This document shows, piece by piece, positions 13,963 to 25,900 of a stretch of 64,000 nt of DNA. The first letter of the stretch is position 1. Every line of letters starts with the position of its first letter. The DNA is from Aradus depressus (taxonomy: Eukaryota; Arthropoda; Insecta; Hemiptera; Aradidae). The stretch covers positions 1,408,713 to 1,472,712 of the forward strand of contig OY759222.1 of the NCBI GenBank assembly GCA_963662175.1. Direction: 5' to 3'. The notes under the pieces are model-generated. The model did no database searches, was not told where the DNA came from, and saw only the letters and a list, made by a program, of their open reading frames with translations. Position numbers and translations under genes: made by a program.

Positions 13963-16900
13963 GCTTTATGTACGGTGCATATTAGCCATATCAATGTGTT
14001 TTATCTACTTATTTACGACATCCATGGCCCTGGGAGGGAGTTCTATCTATGAAATAAAACTCACTCCCGGACGGGATTCGAACCCGCAAACCAAGGTGAG
14101 ACCATGCGACCCAAGCCCTACGCTCTAGCCCGCACGGCCAACATGCCCCCCTTAATACAATTGTTAATACACGCCCTGAACAAGTTATCATGACTCATGC
14201 CCGGGCTTTAACTAATTTAATTATAAAAAATATATGTTATAGTCATTCCTTTTCTCTCAAAACTGACAACATTTCGAAATGCGATAAAAATTGTAAAAAA
14301 ATGTTTTTGAACATTTCCGTAGAACAAATTAATCAATTAACTTTTCGCTCCCCCTCCAAAGCCAGTCGACCGTTTGCGCTAATAATCATTAGTTCACTTA
14401 CATAGGGGCTCCGAAATCCTCATACTAAAATTTGTATCCATTTATTCGCCAGTTTTTAGTGTTTTTGAATTGAGATATGAAATTATGTGTCGATACATTC
14501 ATTACAACGGAAGTTATTAGAGTTTTTGAGTTAATCCCCCTTCCCGATTGGGCTGAAAATCGATAGGTGTTGTCCTTATTGGGTTTTGGATTCATATATA
14601 AAATTTCGTGTCGATACATTCATTCTACCGGAAGTCATGTTCACAGGCACACATTTTTTTTTTTTTTTGATTTACGCCAGAAAACTTGAAATTGAAAACT
14701 CCGCATCGAATAAAAATCAAAATGAATAACTACTTACCGATTTCCATACTTTTTGAAGCGTCCTTTGTCGCGGCCGGATCTCAGAATGTCATGAACTTTT
14801 GTTTTGACATTTTGCGGTTGCACCTCCAATTTTTGACACACAAATTTGACAATTTCACTCTGCGTGCAGCCATTCAGTGGGTCCATAGTCCTGATGGCCT
14901 CCTCCATCAGAGGGCCCAGCTTCTCGCTCCCAACTATTTTACTTTTAATATCGTTATCCATTTTTCAATTGGTTTTTAATAATTAATTTTGACAAAAGGA
15001 TAATAACAATTTTAATACAAAAAATTACATATTGATTTTGTTTTGTCAATCATGCATATAAACAATATTCTAATCGGTTGTAGACAATTAAAACATATGG
15101 ACAGCTATCAAAAAATATTTTTTATTTCAGCTGTTATTAACTTTACTATCAGGGCGCCATGGTGGCCGTGCGGGCTAGAGCGTAGGGCTTTGGTTGCATG
15201 GTCTCACTATGGTTTGCGGGTTCGAATCCCGTCCGGGAGTGAGTTTTATTTCGTAGATAGAACTCCCTCCCAGGGCCATGGACGTAGTAAATAACTTGAT
15301 AACAAACACATTGACATGGCTAAAATGCACCGTACATGAAGCCTAATAACTTGATAACAAACACATTGACATGGCTAAAATGCACCGTACATGAAGCCTA
15401 ATAACTTGATAACAAACACATTGACATGGCTAAAATGCACCGTACATGAAGCCTAATAACTTGATAACAAACACATTGACATGGCTAAAATGCACCGTAC
15501 ATGAAGCCTAATAACTTGATAACAAACACATTGACATGGCTAAAATGCACCGTACATGAAGCCTAATAACTTGATAACAAACACATTGACATGGCTAAAA
15601 TGCACCGTACATGAAGCCTAATAACTTGATAACAAACACATTGACATGGCTAAAATGCACCGTACATGAAGCCTAATAACTTGATAACAAACACATTGAC
15701 ATGGCTAAAATGCACCGTACATGAAGCCTAATAACTTGATAACAAACACATTGACATGGCTAAAATGCACCGTACATGAAGCCTAATAAAAAAACAAAAC
15801 TTTACTATATAATCTCATTGCTGAAGGTCGAACTATTGCGTGGATCCCATAAAAAAAAATAAGCGAAAATATACTATGTGAAATTTTAATGTTTTAATTT
15901 TACTTCTAAAAGTATACATAATTGCATCTCTACTGAGCTCATGATTGCGGGTTCAAAACCCGGCCGAGGCCCTCAGGTTTTTTATCTGGGAGGTGAAAAA
16001 ACGTTGAGCATGGCGTCCTTCGGATGGGACGTTAAGCGTTGATACCGTCAGGAATTCGTTAAAGATCACTGTAGAGTCAGGCTCGTGTCCACCAGAGCGC
16101 TCTTTCATCGCTAGGCAATATGACCTCATAGTTAAAGCCCAGACATGAATCACAATAACAGCAATTACATTAAGATATGCCCAAAAATGGGAAAATATGT
16201 AACAAAAACAATGAGAGTCGTTAGATCTGAGATGGGCCTCAGTCTGTATCAGCTGGGATAGTGGAAGCAGAACCTCAACTTTTCTCTCTTAGCACCTATG
16301 CTCGTGTTTTTTTAAATTAGTTTATTAATTATTTTCTCTAAAGTTTTCCTCGTCTCTTTTACATTCTCACCACTTCTTCTAGACCTTATGTTTTAAGAGA
16401 CGTTTCTTTAATGTAACGGCTTTGAAGGAAGCCTTGTTTTCTTTGCCTGTAGCAGTGCTTCTAAAACATGATGTCAGACCTCCTTTGGGTAAGATCTTAA
16501 AACCTACACCTCCCATCATTCAGCCTAAACTTTAGGGTAACTTTGCAATTTTAGGCATTCTACCTAAAAAAAACTCACTGGCATTAAAAACTGAAATACG
16601 GGCTTTAGTTCCAATTCCAAAATAACTATCAATTTCCGAATTTTACCAGCATTGTCAAAGTGAGACATTGTGGGTACCTCTTCATGAAAACTGCTGACCA
16701 CGAGGGCCCTATTTTCACATATTTTTTAACGGTATTTCTGTACCTACTGGACTTGTGACTCTCCTCTGTTACCCTCGCCTCTTTTATAGTCTAGAAGACA
16801 TGGAAAAGAACGAAGGGAGCGCATTTCTGCAAGACGTATTGTCCCGTGCAGCAGGACTGGAAGCCATTACCTTGTAGAATGAATGTCAGCTGGGTGCTCC

Positions 16901-19900
16901 GCGTTATACTCCTGATACCAACCTAAATATCTACCTATTTAAAAACTTTAAATCGCTATCGATATATCGTAAATTTCCCAATTACAGGCACATAGGAGTT
17001 TTAATGAGTTTGAGGCATGCCACATCAATTGTAGGTTTGCAGCCTCCAGCGACATAGTGGCATCTTGGAGAACTACTCGAAGTATTCTGTCCAATTAACA
17101 TCTAACGTCTTTTAATGAAATATCTCGGTAAAGTTTTCGTCCCTATGCATTCTAGTTAGTTACTGTGTCTCATGCCTACTACCAGAGCGCTCTTTCGTCA
17201 CTTACGAACGTCGGGACATGAGCCCGACTCTACTGTGGGCATTTTAAATGTTGCCTATGGTTTATTTAACAAGGGTAGGTGTCTTTAACGAGTATTTGAC
17301 ATCGTACAGGCTCGGGACCATCGCTCAATGTTCCATCCGAAGGACGGCGTACTCATGTTTTTTTTTACCACAGAGATAAAAAATCTTAGGGCCTCGACCG
17401 GGTTTTGATCCACGACCTTGAGCTCAGGGCTGAGGCTAGTACGCTACATCTGAGCTACCGGCGCCTTTCTCTACGCATTCTAGAATTTTGTGTTTGTGTA
17501 ATACGGATACAGCAGAAATTTACAATTGAGAGGAAATTAACACTTCCTCTTGTCTGCGTGTAGTTCTCCGGTAAACGTGTTATCTCACTCTTAATGAAAC
17601 TCGGGTCAAGAATGGAGAAAACTCGTAAATTCAGAAGCTGACTCAACAGCTGTTTTCATCAGACTTTGCCAAAGGCATTCTGGAAACTCATCCATAACGG
17701 GTGCTTTGTTTGTCCTGGAAGCCACATTTGAGGGGGTTAGAAACAAAGGGATGTAAGGGATAAAAATGTCATTTCGAGATAATTACCTTCAAAGTTATAG
17801 TAATATCGTAAATTCAGGTATTACCCAGGTATTTTCCACTAGTAACAGCATTACTGGTACTAACAATCGTTCTGATCATTAGCCAGTAGTCAGGGAAGGT
17901 GTCAAGGAAGATGTTAACACACATATCTCAATTTCAGCCGATTTGTCACTTACATCCCTTTGCTTCTAACCCCCTCATTTGACCTCTTGAAATCTCTAAC
18001 TACACTATGGGAGGGAGTCTGAATAAGGAAGGAGTTGTGGTAGGTTGTACTCCTGTGAAAAGGGAGGTAAAGATCAGAGGAACGGGATCTGGTGACTTTG
18101 TGATGGATATCGGAATTAGATTGGAGCATTTGGACGATGGGGGAGGGCTTCTAGGGAAAATACGGTTGGATAAAGGAAGGAGCCAGGAAAGTTTTTTCGA
18201 CGAGAGGATGGGAAAAGGCAATTTAAATGGGTACACGAACTGTAAATAAAGAGTGTCATTGGGGAGCGCGAACATGAATCTTGTAAAGGAACTTATGATT
18301 CGTTTTAGTTTCATGACTCGGATCCTTACATCATAATAAGAATAGGAGGATGTGAGGAACTGACAGAGCAAGGAGGTGGGGGGTTGAAGGAGTTGTGGGA
18401 GATCAGGGAACACGGTGGCAACCTGTAGGCTACTACATGTTAACATATACATACTAATATAAACATGAAATTAATTAAGTTCAAAAAAATATTAAAGCAA
18501 AGAAAACGTTTTTATTGAAACAAGTAACAAGAGACGGAGACGAAGACTAGACAAGGTTGAAAAAGAAGTGTGGTTACAGTCTGCAACATCGAGGTCTGCA
18601 GCAACGGGGGCGGCAGCAGCGGGGGCGACAGCAAGGGCGGCAGCATCGGGGACGGCAGCAGCGCCGTCTTCTAGGACAGCACCCGTCCTCGAACGTATAC
18701 CTGCTCACAACAGCCAATAACAAAACATGGATTACTATCCTGTGTACTCAGAGCAGCGGGGGCGGCACAGTGGGACGGATATGTTTATTATGGAATGAAG
18801 AAACCTCTCAACAAATGAAGATTATGGCGCTATTTTATTTTCTTAGCATTGAATTTCCATTGAAAAAAACATCAGATTTACTCCTGACTACATCTTACAA
18901 ATATCTTCTTTTTTTTTTTTTTTTTTTTCGACGCCCCAAAATTTTACAGTTTGTCAAAATTTGACGAAATTACTTTGCTCTACGAAATTTGGTAAAACAT
19001 TGTAATATAATATAAAAATCAGATTAGGAAAATACCAAATTCAAATCTATTTTCTGAAAACCATCTACAAAGAAGATGAGGGGGGCATATCGCCTACTAC
19101 CAGAGAACCTGAGTCTACTGTGGGAGCCTTAATGTTGTATATCCAGGTTTAGTTACCTAGGCTCTTTAAAGAGTAACTGAAACCGCACGGGCTTGGGACC
19201 ATCGCATCCGAAGAACAGCGTGTTGGTTTTTTATATTTATTACCGATAAGACTGAATTTCATCTAAATAGGACAAAAGAGAAGGAGAGTTTAGAGGAAGT
19301 GGGGGACTTAGTTTATTACAAATAATTCCAGCTGGGCAAATACATTGTCTGTCATTCACCGGCCATTTTTACTTGTGTACTTTCCGTAAGTCTGGTCATG
19401 GGATAAAACAAAATCTTTTCCGAGATAAGGTTAAAATTGTTTGTCTGTCCTGCACACAAAACGTAAAGAAAAGTGGTTTTTCCTCATGGCAGCTGTGCTT
19501 GGGTCAGTGGTATTTTATTTTCATTCGTTCGTAATAACTTCTGAAAAAATACATATTTCTTGTATTTATTTTTTTCACATGTGGCAGCCGTCCCCAAAAT
19601 GTGTCCACCCGGTCTGAGGGCACCGTGTGGGGGCACCATGCACCATCACCCTATTTCCTTCCCACTGTCTTTGACATTTTTGAAGAATCTTTATTTTTTA
19701 ATTTTTTTAAATAGAATCTATAGAGTATTTAAACATGTAGTGGCGCAACGCCGAGGATTTGAGGTCTGTTTCCAGAGGCTCAGAGACAGGAGACTAAAAC
19801 CTCCACCCCTAGCTTCCCATGAAGATGTAGTGGCGTAACGCCGAGGATTTGAGGTCTGTTTCCAGAGGCTCAGAGACAGGAGACTAAAACCTCCACCCCT

Positions 19901-22900
19901 AGCTTCCCTTGAAGATGTAGTGGCGTAACGCCGAGGATTTGAGGTCTGTTTCCAGAGGCTCAGAGACAGGAGGTTAAAGCCTCCACCCCTAGCTTCCCTT
20001 GAAGATGTAGTGGCGCAACGCCGAGGATTTGAGGTATGTTTCCAGAGGCTCAGAAACAGGAGACTAAAGCCTCCACCCCTAGCTTCCCTTGAAGATGTAG
20101 TGGCGCAACGCCGAGGATTTGAGGTCTGTTTCCAGAGGCTCAGAGACAGGAGACTAAAGCCTCCACCCCTAGCTTCCCTTGAAGATGTAGTGGCGCAACG
20201 CCGAGGATTTGAGGTCTGTTTCCAGAGGCTCAGAGACAGGAGACTAAAGCCTCCACCCCTAGCTTCCCTTGAAGATGTAGTGGCGCAACGCCGAGGATTT
20301 GAGGTCTGTTTCTAGAGGCTCAGAGACAGGAGACTAAAGCCTCCACCCCTAGCTTCCCTTGAAGATGTAGTGGCGCAACGCCGAGGATTTGAGGTCTGTT
20401 TCCAGAGGCTCAGAGACAGGAGACTAAAGCCTCCACCCCTAGCTTCCCTTGAAGATGTAGTGGCGCAACGCCGAGGATTTGAGGTCTGTTTCCAGAGGCT
20501 CAGAGACAGGAGACTAAAGCCTCCACCCCTAGCTTCCCTTGAAGATGTAGTGGCGTAACGCCGAGGATTTGAGGTCTGTTTCCAGAGGCTCAGAGACAGG
20601 AGACTAAAGCCTCCACCCCTAGCTTCCCTTGAAGATGTAGTGGCGCAACGCCGAGGATTTGAGGTCTGTTTCCAGAGGCTCAGAGAGAGAAGACTAAAGC
20701 CTCCACCCCTAGCTTCCCTTGAAGATGTAGTGGCGCAACGCCGAGGATTTGAGGTCTGTTTCCAGAGGCTCAGAGACAGGAGACTAAAGCCTCCACCCCT
20801 AGCTTCCCTTGAAGATGTAGTGGCGCAACGCCGAGGATTTGAGGTCTGTTTCCAGAGGCTCAGAGAGAGAAGACTAAAGCCTCCACCCCTAGCTTCCCTT
20901 GAAGATGTAGTGGCGCAACGCCGAGGATTTGAGGTCTGTTTCCAGAGGCTCAGAGACAGGAGACTAAAGCCTCCACCCCTAGCTTCCCTTGAAGATGTAG
21001 TGGCGCAACGCCGAGGATTTGAGGTCTGTTTCCAGAGGCTCAGAGAGAGAAGACTAAAGCCTCCACCCCTAGCTTCCCTTGAAGATAGAAAAATTAGTAG
21101 TAAAGTGTTTATTCAATTAACCTAATAGAAAATTACATACAAAACATAGATACAATAATGTGACCTTTTATGAAGACAAACTCAATGGCCTAAGCCGTCT
21201 AGAAGAGTCTAGATTTACATAAATAATATTATCTTATAAACTATCTTGTTTATAACTTATTTCCTATAAACTTATTAACAATACATTTTTCTTTCTAAAA
21301 TACAAATGAAAAAATAAAAAATAAATATATCTTTGTTCCTATTTATTTAATTCACAGTTTCTGAAATCGTAACTTTTTTGCAATAATTTACCAGTAGTTG
21401 CCAATCTTTACCATTTAATAATTCCAACATAAATGAAGTATCTATGTCGTTTTTAAATATTTTATTTTTTAAATCATCATATTTGGGGCAGGTAATGAGG
21501 AAGTGATATAGATATTCTTTACAGGGGCTGTAACACAACCTAGCAAGTACCGGTCCGAGTTTTTAATTTCCTCCCTGAACTGATTGCGATAATGCTCTTT
21601 TAAGCTATTCCGTATATTTGATAACTGTGTGTTCCATATCTCGATGTTATTAACAGACAGACTATCCCCCAGATTAGATATAAAAATTATATAAGTGTAG
21701 TTTTCAAGCTGGGCAGGACATGTAGAAAAATGGCACTTGGAAGCCCAGAACTGCCTCCTAGATTAGTGTGCGACAGCACATGGGGAGCCCAGAACTGCCT
21801 CCTAGATCAGTGTGCGACAGCACTTGGTGAGCCCAGAACTGCCTCCTAGATTAGTGTGCGACAGTACTTGGAGAGCCCAGAACTGCCTCCTAGATCAGTG
21901 TGCGACAGCACTTGGGGAGCCCAGAACTGCCTCCTAGATCAGTGTGCGACAGTACTTGGGGAGCCCAGAACTGCCTCCTAGATCAGTGTGCGACAGCACT
22001 TGGGGAGCCCAGAACTGCCTCCTAGATCAGTCTGCACTAAGAAAACATACGAGGTCCGACAATTAAATTACTGAAATTGTTATTTTTCTTCTCTTCTGCT
22101 TGGTAACTTTAAATAAATTCTAAGTGAGCTGTGTCTCGAATTTTCCTATCTTCTTTTTGAATATCAAACAAAATGGGTGGTTCTGAAGTCAAAAGGGAAA
22201 TAAACTTATTTTTTCCATGGAGTTAAAAATCTCATACTGTATTTTTTAGTAGAATATGGTAAAAGTGGCCATGAAATACCCTGAAGGTCAGGCACAACAG
22301 ACCTATGGGAAACTACAGAACAGAGGGAACCGTTCGGCTTTCACTTGCCTAAGCTACCTCTGGCGGCCGTAAAGAGGAAGTTATTAAATCTTATAAAATT
22401 ATATATTAAGTTTTCGTCGGAATTTTGTCCATATTTTTCAAAAACGAACTGCATGTGATTTGAAAATAATTCCTGATAGACTGAATATATTGATTTTCAG
22501 TCAAATCGGCAGGGAAAAAGTTAATACAATGAAAAACCATAACAACTGTTAATGTATCGAAATTAATAAAGTAAAATCAAATTTACAATGAGGATTCTTC
22601 TGTCACCTAATAAAATACCTATTGCTTTTGAAGCGGTTTTCAGAGGGAGAGTGAGAACTTGAGATGAATAATTCGCACTGGGAAAGTACATAGCTGGTCA
22701 TTCGCATGCATTTTAACGAGGTCAGATGGAGACAAAATGAAGCTGGATATTGGAGGATGGACGCGTTGCTGGAGAGCTGCTCCTGATTTTTTCAGGGAAA
22801 AAAACTGTTATAATTTCTCTCGAAATCCACGGATCCTCAAAGATTCGTACAAAGTTGTACCGTTATTATCGGACGGTAAAAAGCACGAACGGTGAGAGAA

Positions 22901-25900
22901 TTGAGAGTTGGGAGAATTGAGGTTGGGAGAGGCTTATGTTAGCTTTAAAATGTGTAATTGATAAATAAATGTTTTTACGAACTTAATTGTCAGACCTCGT
23001 ACATGGTACACAGCAGCGGGGGTTGACACATCGTCGCTTCTTGAGCCCACCGCACACCGCATCCTCGTGCGTATACCTGCGCAGGACAAACACACATTTT
23101 AGACAAAACCTATCCAACACAATGAACCGCAATTTTTAAACAATTAGAGCTATCAAAAAAATTCGTCAGCTTCCCTAACCCGAAATTTATCAACTAAATA
23201 TTCTCTCTCCCTCAGAAACCAACAAACGGAAAATTGTCTCACTCAGGGGGGACTTCTGAATCCTCATACTAAATTTCGTGTTCATACATTCGTTACAGCC
23301 AAAATTAGAATATGAATCCTCATACTAAATTTCGTGTTGATACATTCGTTACAGCCAAAATTAGAATATGAATCCTCATACTAAATTTCGTGTTCATACA
23401 TTCGTTATAGCCACAATTAAAATTTTTGAGTTGAGCGCCCCTCCTCAAATCCCTTGACCCTTATTTTCATTGGATATTTTAAAGTTAGCATGTGAAGCGC
23501 CTCTGGTGTAGGGATTAGTTAGTATTATGGTGACTATCTTTCCAAATAGCCAACAAACACCATGAATGATGCGGTGGCCAGTACTCTGAATATATTTCCA
23601 AAGGGATTGGTGTTCGCTAGAAAAGTCCGCCCTAACAAACTTAGAGCTACAAAACTATCCAATAAATTAGTTGCAGTTTCAATCCATTATTACTCTTGTC
23701 CTGCTCTCAACAAAGCAACTTTTGTGTATGTGCGTCTCTCAAAGGGTCCTGGTGGCCATCTCTTATTTGTTGACTATTATTTTCTTTCAACAAAGGAAAC
23801 CTGCTACTTAAATTAAATATATGTGATGTGGCGCTATTAAAATCTCCTTAAGCATGGTATGCAACTAACAGAAGAGTACATGAAAAAATAATATGGGTTT
23901 GTTCGTCTCGAATGAACTAGGCACTTTCAACGTGATAAATGTTCAATATGGAAATAACATACTTTTCGATGTAGGTTAACATTCCTTCGTAAAATGGAAA
24001 TCTTTATGTAATATTGAGACAATTCATTGAAAAGTATGCATTCCCAGGGAATTCTGAATTATTTGGAGTTTGTGAATTTGAATTAATTACAGAGGGTGTA
24101 GCAAAATTGTTGAATGGAAACTTTTTTTTTTTTTCTCACTATTCTAAATGTATTTTAATTGCTGTTTACACTGATACTAAAGTTTTAAGTAACAAAATAT
24201 ATATTTATTTAACTAAAATACCTACTTACCATTCTGGTGGCTATTTGTATTTGTTCAAAAGCATCTTGGTTCGTAAACATTTCTCTTCACATAACTAATG
24301 GTGAACTGATGATATGACATCATGTTTTTACTATTAGCTCAAAACCATAAAGATTTATATGGTAGTCTGTGTTTCCATTACCAAGAAGCTAAGTGATTTG
24401 ATACTTCATAACATGAGTCCATATCGACAATAAATTGGACTCAAACTACCGAAATTACTCAAATTTTAAAACTTTGTAATTCTGAAAACTATTTGTCATG
24501 AAATATCTCATAAATATTTTCATGTTTATTGATTAGTGGGTTTTCTTTAAAAATGTACGAGGCACGAAATTGTTTCTAATGGATGGGGTGTCTCATGTGT
24601 TGCCAACCCATATGGTAGTTTTGTGGCGAACGATAATATTCACCTCCGTACGATGTATGAAATATCTGAAAAATTCCTTAAACGTACGATAATTGAAACT
24701 TTCGAAAGGATTTCATCTTCTGCCAAGAGCATCTATGCTGATAACGAACAGCTGTGAAGCTCAAGGTCGGGAACATGGCTATGTACATATTTATTGACTA
24801 ATTTACGTGCTTAATTAGAATTTAAATAATATATTTAATCGGGTTACCTTTATTTGTTCAGAATTATTATATAATAACTTTACCTATTTCTTAGATTTTA
24901 TAGATCTAAAAAAATTACTGGAACGAAAAGTTTATCTAAAGAAAATAGAAAGGAATGCTGTTGAAGGGCTCTGAATCCCTATTGGAAATGAAATGAAAAG
25001 AAATTTTATTATTCTGGGACCGAGGTCCCTTAAGAATAAATGCATACAGAGTAATGAAAATGAAACAACGAAATATAGTATCAGAACAAAGAAATAAAAA
25101 GATAGGTAGGTAAATAAAAATTAGTGCTACACTGGAGAAAAACTATACAACTAAGAAATAGATATACAGGAAATAAAAAAACAGGAAAAAACATAAAATT
25201 AACAACTTCTATATGATGAAACAAAATAAATAAAAGTATCTACAAAAATAAAAGAGAATAAGTAAAAAAGAAAAAAAGCAAATCCATACAACTAAGAAAG
25301 AGATAAAATTGATAATATATATAAATATAAATCGACCGAGCATAGTACGGTGGTTGATTATAAAAGAGAAGGAAGGATGCCCAGCCAAGGTTAAAAATAA
25401 AATTAATTTAGAAAGCAGAAAATAAGATAAGATAAAAAATAAATAAATGCATAATACAAATATATTAATGTGTAAATGAGCCAAAAATTAATATTATTGA
25501 TTATGAACGAATAATTTAGAAAATATGATAAAAAAGATATAATAAAACTAGAGAATGACAAAGACAAGAAAGAGAGAGAAAAAAAAAGAAAAAAAAATGG
25601 GGAAAAGTAATTTGAATGATTAGATAATTAAGGTTGACGAATTAGAGAATACGGGGGAGAGATCAAAGAGGAGTGGATTGTTTGGTGAAGAGGAATTGGA
25701 ATAGTGAGGATTTGTAGGAGCCACGGAAGGAGAGTGACGGATTGGGGGAGGGGGGGAGATTAGAGAGAGGAGGCCTGGACAAGGAATGAATTGTGGAAGG
25801 CGGAGCGATGGGAGGGGATGAAGGACGGGATCTAGTGTGCCTCTGGTGAACCGAAGACTGGAATTGGAATAGTGAGGATTTGAAGGAAGCCACGGAAGGA

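Noticed and set aside
14734..14961. Treating the winged-helix frame as a complete 75-residue single-exon protein
   Set aside because: The final codons coincide with a strong donor at the same position in both copies, and the downstream exon continues the fold in frame.
15170..15240. Class II tRNA gene (GTGGCCGTGCGGG...GGTTCGAATCC)
   Set aside because: Head of SINE-B, repeated at 13908-14153 and 58827-59015 with the same downstream body.
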